Shown here one piece after another: positions 1 to 7,783 of a stretch of DNA of 64,000 bases. A program made the position numbers and the translations under genes. The notes beneath the pieces were generated by a model, which saw nothing but the letters and a program-made list of their open reading frames with translations, was not told the origin of the DNA and did not search any database. The stretch comes from Streptomyces chartreusis (GTDB lineage Bacteria > Actinomycetota > Actinomycetes > Streptomycetales > Streptomycetaceae): contig NZ_CP023689.1 in assembly GCF_008704715.1 (NCBI RefSeq), positions 8,742,001 to 8,806,000 of the forward strand, in the 5' to 3' direction. Within the stretch, counting starts at the first letter, position 1. Each line of letters begins with the position of its first letter.

Positions 1-447
1 GACGGAGTCGTCCGTGACGGGGCGGCTGTCGTGGACCATCTCGTTGGAGAACGGCAGCCGGATGCTGTTGATCCCGATCTCCCGGAAGCCCGCGACGATC
101 TCGGCCATCGGGGCCCGGTCCAGGCCGAGCGGCATCCGGCCGGAGTTCTCGCCGGCGTGGTGGGCGGCGTCGTCCTCGGGATCGCCCGAGCCGTTCCAAG
201 TCCCGCTGGCGCCGTGCCAGTTGCCCGAACGCAGCTTGAAGCGGTCACCGTCCGCGTCGACGATCCAGCGGCCCCGGGTGCTGAGCGGCGGCGTCCAGTC
301 CTCGGCGGGGAGGGCCGGGGCGGCCGTGGCGGACGGCTCGGACGCGGCACCCGGCTCGGCCGCAGCCACGGGAAGGGACGTCAGGGGGACCAGCAGAAGT
401 ACGGCGGCGAGGGTGGCTCTCACCAAGGATCCGCGCACGGTCACCAT
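1..447 (-). CDS. Secreted glycoside hydrolase family 5 (cellulase-like), N-terminal part only
   Basis: The gene runs off the left edge, so only the first 149 residues are visible. They begin with a Sec signal peptide: a short basic start (VTVRGSLVRA), a hydrophobic core (LAAVLLLVPLTSL) and a PVAAA cleavage region, followed by an Ala/Pro-rich linker. The mature part contains GDRFKLRSGNWHGASGTW and, further on, GINSIRLPFSNEM, which resemble the first strands of the GH5 TIM barrel of secreted endoglucanases. Both catalytic glutamates would lie outside the window, so activity cannot be judged. The start is ATG at 447; GTG at 444 is in the same frame and no strong Shine-Dalgarno is seen for either. 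The protein is presumably exported to degrade beta-linked polysaccharide. Family assignment is fairly confident; the substrate is unknown. Confidence 0.75.
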   Translation of the reverse strand, partial: MVTVRGSLVRATLAAVLLLVPLTSLPVAAAEPGAASEPSATAAPALPAEDWTPPLSTRGRWIVDADGDRFKLRSGNWHGASGTWNGSGDPEDDAAHHAGENSGRMPLGLDRAPMAEIVAGFREIGINSIRLPFSNEMVHDSRPVTDDSV

Positions 448-484
448 CCCTGTGGTGTTGTCATGGCTGCGTCACGAGCTCGGG

Positions 485-694
485 CTACTCCACGGTAATG
501 CACGAACGGCATCCGCACACCGAGATGTTCGACAGGTCGAAGGCGTTGCTTCGACGGCGGTGCCGCCCGCCGGATGGCCCGCCCTGTTTGCCCATCCCGC
601 AGCCGCGCCTGCCGGATGGCCCGCCCTGTTTGCCCATCCCGCAGCCGCGCCTGCCCTGCGCGCCGCCCTGCGTGCCCAGCGCGCCGGATGCCAA
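485..694 (-). CDS. Possible small Gly-rich peptide with Cys-rich C-terminus (unproven)
   Basis: This is a 69-codon frame, TTG start, lying directly upstream of the GH5 gene on the same strand. The product has a Gly/Arg/Lys/Gln-rich first half containing two identical 14-residue units (GRRGCGMGKQGGPS, encoded by the 42-bp DNA repeat), then a different tail, SNAFDLSNISVCGCRSC followed by ITVE. The two halves look like a repetitive leader plus a Cys-dense core, as in some ribosomally made peptides, but no maturation enzyme is visible in the window. Codon third positions are GC-rich, yet this is expected for any frame here. There is no good ribosome site before the TTG; internal ATG codons occur within each repeat. 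It could be a real small gene, a leader ORF for the GH5 gene, or chance. I do not recognise a family. Confidence 0.25.
   Translation of the reverse strand: MASGALGTQGGAQGRRGCGMGKQGGPSGRRGCGMGKQGGPSGGRHRRRSNAFDLSNISVCGCRSCITVE
569..652. repeat. Two perfect 42-bp tandem repeats
   Basis: Copies lie at 569-610 and 611-652, each starting GCCGGATGGCCC and ending GCAGCCGCGCCT. The 42-bp period is a multiple of three, so a minus-strand reading frame crosses both copies as two 14-residue units. A third, degenerate stretch (GCCCTGCGCGCCGCCCTGCG) follows at 653. Confidence 0.9.
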
Positions 695-840
695 CCGTGC
701 AGCGGCTCCCGCTCCTCTGTCCCGCCCCTGTTTCGTCTCGACGCACCCCCCTGCGCATTTTCCGTCCTGCCCTGTGGCGCCTCGGCACGCCCCCTGCGCA
801 TCCTCGTAGGTACCCGCGTCCCCAGGGAGGCAAGATCCTC

Positions 841-1617
841 ATGCCGGCCAAGAACCTCACCGTGAACCGTGCGGCCCTCGGTCATCGCCTGGCCTACGCC
901 CTGCGCCACCCCAACCGGGTGCCCCGCCATCTGGCGCGCTCGGCCCGCGACATGTGGCTGCGCCGCCGTCATCCCGACCATGTCTCCTACTACCGCGCCG
1001 TGATGCGCTCCGACACCCGGGCCGACCCGGACGCGGCCGTAGGCAGCCACAACCGGGAGCGGTGGCTGGCGCTCGGGGAGATGCAGTTCGACTACCTCGT
1101 CGGCCACGGCCTGCGCCCCGCGCACCGGATGCTGGAGATCGGCTGCGGCAACCTGCGCGGCGGCTGGCGGTTCATCCGGCACCTGGAGCCCGGCCACTAC
1201 TACGGCATCGACATCTCGCCGGACATCCTCTTCGCCGCGCAGGACACCGTGGTGACGATGGGTCTCCAGCAACGGCTGCCCATGCTCACCCCGGTGCGCG
1301 ACCTGACGCTGCGGTTCCTGCCCGAGGCCCACTTCGACGTCGTGCACGCGCACAGCGTCTTCTCGCACGCGCCGTTGCCGGTCATCGAGGAGTGCCTGGC
1401 CAACGTCGGACGGGTGCTGGCGCCGGGCGGCTGGTTCGACTTCACCTTCGACCGCACCGAGGGCGAGGAGCACCAGGTCCTGCGGGAGGACTTCTACTAC
1501 CGCACCGAGACCCTCACGACGCTCGCCGAGCGACACGGGCTGCGGGCCCGCTTCATGACGGACTGGGAGAAACTCCCGCACGGCCAGTCGAAGATCCGCG
1601 TCACGCACCCGAGTTGA
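841..1617 (+). CDS. Class I SAM-dependent methyltransferase
   Basis: A 258-residue cytosolic protein. The SAM-binding motif I is clear: LEIGCGNLRGGW at about residues 97-108, followed by the acidic residue in YGIDISPDIL that would contact the ribose. FDVVHAHSVFSH and the later VGRVLAPGGWFDFTF correspond to motifs II and III of the Rossmann-fold methyltransferases. The basic N-terminal extension (ALRHPNRVPRHLARSARDMWLRRRHPD) is unlike small-molecule enzymes of the UbiE type and resembles methyltransferases found with glycan or lipid clusters. ATG 841 is preceded by GGGAGG at 825-830. The gene stands alone between a long gap and the secreted amidohydrolase; the substrate cannot be inferred. Confidence 0.8.
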   Translation: MPAKNLTVNRAALGHRLAYALRHPNRVPRHLARSARDMWLRRRHPDHVSYYRAVMRSDTRADPDAAVGSHNRERWLALGEMQFDYLVGHGLRPAHRMLEIGCGNLRGGWRFIRHLEPGHYYGIDISPDILFAAQDTVVTMGLQQRLPMLTPVRDLTLRFLPEAHFDVVHAHSVFSHAPLPVIEECLANVGRVLAPGGWFDFTFDRTEGEEHQVLREDFYYRTETLTTLAERHGLRARFMTDWEKLPHGQSKIRVTHPS

Positions 1618-1771
1618 GCCGGCTCCCCGCCGGCGGCCCACTTGTGACCCGTCAGTAGGTCATTTGTCCCGGACTCTTGACTCGTCATGCGCCAGTGGCC
1701 ATCCTCGTCGCACATATTGCGAGGTCATGACAACCCGACCCCGCTCTCCCGCCGACCGAGGGACGTGGGCT

Positions 1772-3835
1772 GTGACCACTGCCGGACGCCCGTATCGCCG
1801 ACGCAAGAACGTCACCGTGGTGTCGCTCCTCCTGCTCGTGCTGTCCATCGCGCTCGGACCCACCCCGAGCTCGGCGGCCGGCGCCAACTGGTGGGACCCG
1901 AGCGCACGACCCGCGCCGGACTCCCAGATCAATGTCACGGGGGAGCCCTTCACCGGCACCAACGCCAAGGGCGAGGTCCGCGGCTTCGTCGACGCGCACG
2001 ACCACATCTTCGCCAACGAAGCCTTCGGCGGCCGTCTGATCTGCGGCAAGCCGTTCTCCGAGCAAGGTGTCGCCGACGCCCTCAAGGACTGTCCCGAGCA
2101 CTACCCGGACGGCTCACTCGCGATCTTCGACTTCATCACCAACGGCGGCGACGGCAAGCACGACCCGGTCGGCTGGCCCACCTTCAAGGACTGGCCCGCC
2201 CATGACTCGCTGACCCACCAGCAGAACTACTACACCTGGGTCGAGCGGGCCTGGCGCGGCGGCCAGCGCGTCCTGGTCAACGACCTCGTCACCAACGGCG
2301 TGATCTGCTCGGTGTACTTCTTCAAGGACCGCAGCTGCGACGAGATGACGTCGATCCGGCTCCAGGCCAAGCTGACGTACGACATGCAGGCCTTCATCGA
2401 CAAGCAGTACGGCGGCACGGGCAAGGGCTGGTTCCGGATCGTCACCGACAGCGCGCAGGCCCGCCAGGTCATCGAGCAGGGCAAGCTGGCGGTCATCCTC
2501 GGCGTGGAGACCTCCGAACCCTTCGGCTGCAAGCAGATCCTCGACATCGCGCAGTGCAGCAAGGAGGACATCGACAAGGGCCTCGACGAGCTGTACTCGC
2601 TGGGCGTGCGCAGCATGTTCCTGTGCCACAAGTTCGACAACGCCCTGTGCGGCGTCCGCTTCGACTCGGGCGGGCTCGGCACGGCCATCAACGTCGGCCA
2701 GTTCCTGTCGACCGGCACCTTCTGGAAGACCGAGACCTGCAAGGGCCCGCAGCACGACAACCCCATCGGCAACGCCACGGCTGCCGAGGCCGAGAAGGAA
2801 CTCCCGGCGGGCGTGGACGTCCCCTCGTACAACGCGGATGCCCAGTGCAACGTCAGGGGGCTCACCGATCTCGGTGAGTACGCCGTACGGGGCATGATGA
2901 AACGCAAGATGATGCTCGAGGTCGACCACATGAGCGTCAAGGCCACCGGCCGCGTCCTCGACATCTTCGAGTCCGCTTCCTACCCCGGCGTGCTGTCCTC
3001 GCACAGCTGGATGGACATGGACTGGACCGAGCGGGTCTACGGCCTCGGCGGCTTCATCGCCCAGTACATGCACGGCTCCGAGGGCTTCATCTCGGAGGCC
3101 AAGCGCACCGAGGCACTGCGCGACAAGTACGGCGTGGGCTACGGCTACGGCACCGACATGAACGGCGTCGGCGGCTGGCCGGGACCGCGTGGCGCGGACG
3201 CCCCGAACAAGGTCACGTACCCCTTCAAGAGCGTCGACGGTGGCTCCGTCATCGACCGCCAGACCACCGGTCAGCGCACCTGGGACCTCAACACCGACGG
3301 CGCGGCCCACTACGGCCTCGTCCCGGACTGGATCGAGGACATCCGGCGCGTCGGCGGCCAGGACGTGGTCGACGACCTCTTCCGGGGCGCCGAGTCCTAC
3401 CTCGACACGTGGGCGGCCTCCGAGGGCCACGAGGCAGGGGTGAACCTGGCGCGGGGTGCGAGCACGTCGGCCAGCTCGTCCGAGTGGAGCCTGTTCACGA
3501 GCTACCAACCGGGCCGGGCCGTCGACGGCGACGGCGGCACCCGCTGGGCCAGCGACTGGAGCAACGACCAGTGGTTCCAGGTCGACCTCGGCTCCACCCG
3601 CCTGGTCAAACGGGTGACCCTCGACTGGGAGCGCGCGTACGGTAAGGCCTACCGCATCGAGCTCTCCACGGACGGCGTGAACTGGCGGACCGCCTGGTCC
3701 ACGACCGCCGGCGACGGCGGCCTGGACACGGCCAGGTTCACCGCCACCCCGGCCAGGTACGTACGTATCCACGGCCAGGAGCGCGGCACCGACTGGGGTT
3801 ACTCCCTCTACGAGGTCGGCGTCCACAGCAGCTGA
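1772..3835 (+). CDS. Secreted amidohydrolase-like metallohydrolase with C-terminal F5/8 type C (discoidin/CBM32) domain
   Basis: A 687-residue exported protein. RPYRRRKN followed by VTVVSLLLLVLSIALG is a signal peptide. The catalytic region has amidohydrolase/renal-dipeptidase-like metal ligands: the HDH in FVDAHDHIFA (about residues 76-78), Glu in LGVETSEPF (about 245), His in LSSHSWMDM (about 410) and Asp in GYGTDMNG (about 461). A discoidin-type domain follows from about residue 557 (NLARGASTSASS ... VDLGSTRLVKRVTLDW ... RYVRIHGQ), probably binding carbohydrate. GTG 1772 has GAGGGA eight bases upstream; ATG 1727 is in frame but its GAGG is only two bases away, so 1772 is preferred. The substrate is unknown; a dipeptide, cyclic amide or glycan-linked compound is possible. 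Confidence 0.75.
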   Translation: MTTAGRPYRRRKNVTVVSLLLLVLSIALGPTPSSAAGANWWDPSARPAPDSQINVTGEPFTGTNAKGEVRGFVDAHDHIFANEAFGGRLICGKPFSEQGVADALKDCPEHYPDGSLAIFDFITNGGDGKHDPVGWPTFKDWPAHDSLTHQQNYYTWVERAWRGGQRVLVNDLVTNGVICSVYFFKDRSCDEMTSIRLQAKLTYDMQAFIDKQYGGTGKGWFRIVTDSAQARQVIEQGKLAVILGVETSEPFGCKQILDIAQCSKEDIDKGLDELYSLGVRSMFLCHKFDNALCGVRFDSGGLGTAINVGQFLSTGTFWKTETCKGPQHDNPIGNATAAEAEKELPAGVDVPSYNADAQCNVRGLTDLGEYAVRGMMKRKMMLEVDHMSVKATGRVLDIFESASYPGVLSSHSWMDMDWTERVYGLGGFIAQYMHGSEGFISEAKRTEALRDKYGVGYGYGTDMNGVGGWPGPRGADAPNKVTYPFKSVDGGSVIDRQTTGQRTWDLNTDGAAHYGLVPDWIEDIRRVGGQDVVDDLFRGAESYLDTWAASEGHEAGVNLARGASTSASSSEWSLFTSYQPGRAVDGDGGTRWASDWSNDQWFQVDLGSTRLVKRVTLDWERAYGKAYRIELSTDGVNWRTAWSTTAGDGGLDTARFTATPARYVRIHGQERGTDWGYSLYEVGVHSS

Positions 3836-3854
3836 CACCCACGAGAGGGACTCC

Positions 3855-4451
3855 ATGGCACGGTTGCCGTCCGCCGAGCGGCGGCGACAGCTCACCGAAG
3901 CGGCGATCAGGGCGATGGCCCGGGACGGCGTCCCCAGGACGACCACCCGGTCCATCGCCGCCGAGGCGGGCGTATCGCTGAGCGTCTTCCACTACTGCTT
4001 CGACTCCAAGCAGGAGCTGATCGAGTCCGTCATCACCACCATCACCGGGCACTACGTGACGCTGGTGAAGGAGGCGCTGCGGCCCCGGAGCACCCTCGAG
4101 GAGACCGTCCGGGCGGGGTTCCAGGCGTACTGGGACCACGTCCGGGCCCACCCGGACGAGCACATGCTCACTTATGAGCTCGCGCAGTACGCCTTGCGCC
4201 AGCCCGGCTTCGAACATCTGGCGCGACGGCAGTACGAGCTGTACGCCGAGACCTACGCCGATCTCATCGACCAACTGGGCCGGACGATGGGCCTGCGCCT
4301 GCGCGTCCCCGCCCCCGTGCTGGCCCGCTACCTCGCCGCGATGACCGACGGGCTGACCCTGAACTATCTGGTGCTCGGCGACGAGGGGGCCTGGAACGAC
4401 ATCCTCGACACCGTGACCTCGCACATCACAGGGCTGGTGAGCGAGCCGTGA
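3855..4451 (+). CDS. TetR family transcriptional regulator
   Basis: A 198-residue DNA-binding repressor. The N-terminal helix-turn-helix is typical: AAIRAMARDGV, then TTTRSIAAEAGVSLSVFHYCFDSK (split by the usual turn) at about residues 18-50. The C-terminal helical ligand domain is unrelated to any family I can name. It begins 19 bases after the secreted hydrolase, with GAGAGGGA as ribosome site before ATG 3855, so the two may be cotranscribed. The stop lies seven bases from the convergent acyltransferase gene. It could control itself, the hydrolase, or the acyltransferase. Confidence 0.88.
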   Translation: MARLPSAERRRQLTEAAIRAMARDGVPRTTTRSIAAEAGVSLSVFHYCFDSKQELIESVITTITGHYVTLVKEALRPRSTLEETVRAGFQAYWDHVRAHPDEHMLTYELAQYALRQPGFEHLARRQYELYAETYADLIDQLGRTMGLRLRVPAPVLARYLAAMTDGLTLNYLVLGDEGAWNDILDTVTSHITGLVSEP

Positions 4452-4457
4452 CCGTGG

Positions 4458-5561
4458 TCACGCCCGCATGACCACTGCCCGTTCCTCGCCCGACTTGTCC
4501 GGATCGTTGCGGAACAGCCATCGCATCTCCGGCTCCATCACACCGCGCAGGGCCCGCCGGACGGGTGCCGTGCACAGCACCGTCACGACCGAGGCCGCCA
4601 CGAGGGTGACGGCGACCGCACCGAGCGGCCGGTGGATCCAGGCGGGGTCGTACCAGCCCCCGTACTTGGCGCCCTGCGCGACGAAGCCGTGCAGCAGATA
4701 GCCGTACAGCGTGCCTGTGCCGAGCGCCGTGCACCACATCCGCCGCCCGGGCACCCAGGAGAGGAAGCAGGCCACCAGCACCAGCGAGCAGACGAACATC
4801 ACCGGCGTCATCACCACCCCGTACCACTGCGGTGCCCCCAGCTCCTCCGCGCTGTCGCGGTGGTAGAACCAGCTGCCGGTCATCCGAGGCACAGCCCAGT
4901 ACGCCACCAAGAGAGCACCGGCGAACACGGGTACGGCCGCGATCCGCACCGCCCGGCGCCGGACCATCCGGAAGTGCTCGGGCTTCAGGGACAGCCCCAG
5001 CACGAAGTACGGCAGGAACTGAAGGGCGCGCTGGAGGTCGAGGTCGTTGCCGATGTCCGGCGAGAGGGTGGCCAGCATCGCCACGGCCAGCGCGAGCGGC
5101 AGCGGCAGACGCACCCGCCGCCACAGCGGGGTCGTCAGCCGCCACAGGAAGAGCGCCACCAGGAACCACGTCAGATACAGCGGATCCAGCAGGCTGATCG
5201 GCCGGTCCGGTTCCTGATCCGTCCACCGGGTGAACAGGGTGTACGCCGTCTCGAACACGACGTACGGCACGATCAGGCCGGTGACCAGGCGTTTCAGCTG
5301 ATTCGGGCGCCCCTCGAAGCTTCGCGAGAAATAGCCCGAGATGATGATGAACGCCGGCATGTGGAACGCGTACACCAGCATGTACGCGGCGGACACGGTC
5401 CGGCTGCCGTCGCGCAGCGGTTCCCACGCGTGCCCCACGGCCACCAGGACGATCGCCGCGTACTTGGCGTTGTCGAAGAAGGCGTCCCGGGGCTTCAAAG
5501 GAGCAGGTGAGGGCCCTGCGGGGTGATCGCGGGCAGTGACTGTGGCGACGGGCTGGTGCAT
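4458..5561 (-). CDS. Acyltransferase family 3 integral membrane protein
   Basis: A 367-residue protein with about ten hydrophobic helices. The start is typical of acyltransferase-3 proteins: FFDNAKYAAIVLVAVGHAWEP, with the conserved His in VGHAW, then YMLVYAFHMPAFIIISGYFS, which carries the FHMPxFfxxSGy signature. Later segments include LLDPLYLTWFLVALF and GTLYGYLLHGFV. Such proteins transfer acetyl or other acyl groups to sugars or lipids at the membrane. ATG 5561 is chosen because the preceding in-frame codons to 5642 are Arg-rich, lack a ribosome site and delay the conserved start; the SD before 5561 is itself weak (GTGGG). It converges on the TetR gene with a seven-base gap. Confidence 0.8.
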   Translation of the reverse strand: MHQPVATVTARDHPAGPSPAPLKPRDAFFDNAKYAAIVLVAVGHAWEPLRDGSRTVSAAYMLVYAFHMPAFIIISGYFSRSFEGRPNQLKRLVTGLIVPYVVFETAYTLFTRWTDQEPDRPISLLDPLYLTWFLVALFLWRLTTPLWRRVRLPLPLALAVAMLATLSPDIGNDLDLQRALQFLPYFVLGLSLKPEHFRMVRRRAVRIAAVPVFAGALLVAYWAVPRMTGSWFYHRDSAEELGAPQWYGVVMTPVMFVCSLVLVACFLSWVPGRRMWCTALGTGTLYGYLLHGFVAQGAKYGGWYDPAWIHRPLGAVAVTLVAASVVTVLCTAPVRRALRGVMEPEMRWLFRNDPDKSGEERAVVMRA

Positions 5562-5786
5562 CCCACGCGTCTCACCACTTCGGGGAGCTGCAAACCTCTG
5601 CGGGGTGAACACGGAGTCCCGAGCGGCGCGGCGGGTGGACATAGGGCCGTCAGGGTGTGCTCGTAACCCGTGTGATCGCTTCGAATGGTGCGTCCGAAAA
5701 TCATGACTGACGGTGGATCACGTCAAGGCCTGGCTCCAGTGGTGATGAAGCGTCAGCCGCCCAGGCCGTGACGGAAGGATTTACCT

Positions 5787-6467
5787 ATGCGCTCTGTTCG
5801 CATGCTGCTCGCCACCGCGACGGCCACGGCCGCGCTGGCGATCGCACCCGCCGCGTACGCCGTCACCATGGGTGACTGGGACCCGGAGGAGACCTCCCAC
5901 AGCAAGGAGCACGAGAAGTCCGAAGAGACCGAGGCCCCCGGCAAGTCCGAAGAGCACGGCAAGTCGGAGGAGCACGGCAAGTCCGAGGAGACCGGCAAGT
6001 CGGAAGAGCACGGAAAGTCGGAAGAGCACGGCAAGTCCGAGGACCACGGTAAGTGGGAGGACCACGAGGAGGAGGGCAAGCACGACGGACCGAGTGGCGG
6101 AATCCACGCGGGTGGCGGAGCGCTGGCCGCCGTGACCAACGGCGACGACTGGGGCGGCGACAAGGACCCGAAGCACGACCCGGACAGCTACCGCAGCAAG
6201 GAGGGCGGCCCCGAGAAGAGCTGGGGCGGCGGCGAGGAGGACCACGGGAAGGACTCCTGGAAGGGCGACGAGGAGGACTCCTGGGGCGGTGAGAACGACG
6301 AGGAGTCCGGGCGCTCCGGGCACGACAAGCCGCACGGCGGGATGCACACGGGCGGCGGCGGCCTCGCCTCGTCGGGTGTGACCGCCGGTGGGCTCGCCGC
6401 GCTCGCGGTCGCCGGTACCGGTATGTACGTCGTGCGCCGCAAGAAGGCCTCCGGAACCGCGGCCTGA
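5787..6467 (+). CDS. Surface protein with KSEEHG repeats and C-terminal membrane anchor (probable sortase partner)
   Basis: A 226-residue exported protein. Residues 1-25 form a signal peptide (LLATATATAALAIAPAAYA). The mature part is extremely hydrophilic: an 18-bp DNA repeat encodes about seven GKSEEH/GKSEET/GKSEDH units (roughly residues 48-88), then Trp/Gly/Asp-rich segments. Two related glycine motifs occur, GGIHAGGGALAAV and GGMHTGGGGLASSGV. The C-terminus is a hydrophobic helix (GLAALAVAGTGMYVV) ending in RRKK, the layout of a cell-wall sorting tail, but no LPxTG or LAxTG is present. The ribosome site is GGAAGG before ATG 5787. The next gene is a class F sortase, which suggests the two act together at the cell surface. 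Function is unknown. Confidence 0.7.
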   Translation: MRSVRMLLATATATAALAIAPAAYAVTMGDWDPEETSHSKEHEKSEETEAPGKSEEHGKSEEHGKSEETGKSEEHGKSEEHGKSEDHGKWEDHEEEGKHDGPSGGIHAGGGALAAVTNGDDWGGDKDPKHDPDSYRSKEGGPEKSWGGGEEDHGKDSWKGDEEDSWGGENDEESGRSGHDKPHGGMHTGGGGLASSGVTAGGLAALAVAGTGMYVVRRKKASGTAA

Positions 6468-6492
6468 CCATGCCCGATGACATAGCCGCTGT

Positions 6493-6526
6493 GGCCGCCG
6501 CGCGTGCGCCGCGCGTCGCGGCGGCC
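6493..6526 (+). terminator. GC-rich hairpin between the surface protein and sortase genes
   Basis: GGCCGCCGCG (6493-6502) pairs with CGCGGCGGCC (6517-6526) around a 14-base loop, then CCCCTTCGG follows. It lies 26 bases past the stop of the surface protein and could terminate or attenuate readthrough into the sortase. No T run is present, as usual in Streptomyces. Confidence 0.5.
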
Positions 6527-6585
6527 CCTTCGGTCGTCCCCTTCTCCTTTGTGTTCGCTGCCGTGCCCGAGTGAGGTGGTGCCCG

Positions 6586-7326
6586 ATGCCCGCCGGCCGT
6601 CCCTCTTCCCCCGACACCGATCCGGCCCCGCCCGACCCCGCCGGTTCCGCCACCTCGCGGCGGATAAGACGGGTGGCCATGGCGACGTTCTGGAGCGCGG
6701 TCGCCGTGACGGTCCTCGCGGTCACCCTGACCGGTGGCGAGGACTCGGCGTCCGAGGGGCACGGCGTACCGCGCGCGGTCTCGACCGAACGGCCCGCCCT
6801 CGGTGAGAGTGAGGCTCAGGCCCCCAAGCGGCACCGGGTGACCTCCCCGGACTCACGGCCCGTGGGCAAGCATCTGCCCCGCGCCCGGCCGCTCAGGCTG
6901 CTCATCCCCAAGATCTCGGTCAACGCGCCCTTCACCGACCTCGCCATCGGCCGGGCCGGCCGGCTCGAACCCCCGCCGGCCGACAACACCAACCTCGTCG
7001 GCTGGTACGCCAAGGGGGCAGCCCCCGGTGAGCCGGGCACGTCGATCATCGCCGGGCACGTGGACACGGCCACGTCGGCCGCCGTCTTCGCCAACCTCAG
7101 CGAGCTGGCGAAGGGCGACCGTTTCCAGGTGGTGCGCTCCGACGGGCGCAGCGCGTCCTTCGAGGTCGACAGCCTGGAGACCTTCGACAAGGACACCTTC
7201 CCCAGCAACCGCGTCTACGCCGACACCCCCCGCGCCCAGGTCCGCCTCATCACCTGCGCCGGCGACTACGACCGCCAGGTCAGGGACTACACCGCGAACC
7301 TGGTGGTGTTCGCCCACCTGGTGTGA
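6586..7326 (+). CDS. Class F sortase
   Basis: A 246-residue membrane-anchored transpeptidase. After a cytosolic Pro-rich tail there is one membrane helix (MATFWSAVAVTVLAVTL, about residues 27-45), a disordered stretch, and the sortase beta-barrel from about residue 105 (RLLIPKISVNAPFTDL). The catalytic residues are visible: His in IIAGHVDT (about residue 158), Cys in RLITCAG (about 224) and an Arg shortly after (YDRQVRDYT). The short spacing between Cys and the C-terminus is typical of class E/F enzymes. ATG 6586 has GAGGTGG upstream. It presumably cuts a sorting signal and attaches a surface protein; the adjacent KSEEHG-repeat protein is the obvious candidate, though that protein shows no standard sorting motif. 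Confidence 0.88.
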   Translation: MPAGRPSSPDTDPAPPDPAGSATSRRIRRVAMATFWSAVAVTVLAVTLTGGEDSASEGHGVPRAVSTERPALGESEAQAPKRHRVTSPDSRPVGKHLPRARPLRLLIPKISVNAPFTDLAIGRAGRLEPPPADNTNLVGWYAKGAAPGEPGTSIIAGHVDTATSAAVFANLSELAKGDRFQVVRSDGRSASFEVDSLETFDKDTFPSNRVYADTPRAQVRLITCAGDYDRQVRDYTANLVVFAHLV

Positions 7327-7341
7327 GCGACGTGCCGCGGC

Positions 7342-7755
7342 TCAGCACTGCGGGAGCTGCGACTTCCAGGTGCCTGGGCCGCCGGTGTCGAGGTACCAGT
7401 CGTTGACGTATCCGTCCCCGATGCCGTTGTCGACGCGCATCCAGTAGCGGTAGCCGTGCCCGTCCGCGTCCGGGTCGCCCGTGGTCCAGCAGATGAGGCC
7501 GAGCTGGTCCCCGTTGTGGTACTGGCCGAAGACGGGCGACTTCGGGGCGCTGTAGCGCGGCGCGGTCCGCACGGCCAGGTGCGACCCGGCGTCGATGCCG
7601 GTGACGTACGCGCACTGGGTGCGGTCGCCCGAGATGCTGCACGTGTGGATCGCGGCGCCGGCCGGGCCCGCGCCGGTCAGGATCGCGGACGCGGCGGCGG
7701 TGAGCACGGCACCCGTCAGAGCGAGGGCCCGCAGGGGCCGGTTCGACTGTGTCAT
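7342..7755 (-). CDS. Secreted SH3-like protein, paralogue A
   Basis: A 137-residue secreted protein. The signal peptide is LALTGAVLTAAASAILTGAGPAGAA. The mature domain resembles a bacterial SH3 fold: SHLAVRTAPRYSAPKSPVF, then LICWTTGDPDADGHGYRYWMRV and a C-terminal NDWYLDTGGPGTWKSQLPQC. Four cysteines could form two disulfides. The next gene upstream (7784-8206) encodes a close paralogue with the same tail, so the pair arose by tandem duplication. The role is unknown; related SH3 proteins bind peptidoglycan. The stop lies 16 bases from the convergent sortase gene. Confidence 0.8.
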   Translation of the reverse strand: MTQSNRPLRALALTGAVLTAAASAILTGAGPAGAAIHTCSISGDRTQCAYVTGIDAGSHLAVRTAPRYSAPKSPVFGQYHNGDQLGLICWTTGDPDADGHGYRYWMRVDNGIGDGYVNDWYLDTGGPGTWKSQLPQC

Positions 7756-7783
7756 GAGCTTTCCTTCCGGCGGTTCGTCGGCA

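Larger units (their letters stand above)
448..840. other. Long intergenic region with repeats between divergent genes
   Basis: This 393-base gap separates the GH5 gene (leftwards) from the methyltransferase (rightwards). It holds two perfect 42-bp tandem copies (569-652), a short palindrome TTCGACAGGTCGAA (528-541), and one open frame on the minus strand (485-694) discussed separately. The right end carries GGGAGG at 825-830, which is the ribosome site for the gene starting at 841. I see no convincing -35/-10 pair. Confidence 0.6.

Noticed and set aside
569..652. CRISPR array
   Set aside because: Only two contiguous copies without spacers; no cas genes.
2114..3955. Long minus-strand open frame (613 codons) opposite the secreted hydrolase
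   Set aside because: It is the high-GC shadow of the real plus-strand gene; the plus strand carries the signal peptide, metal ligands and F5/8 domain.
5940..6060. CRISPR-like or regulatory repeat
   Set aside because: The 18-bp repeats are in frame within a protein gene and encode KSEEHG units.
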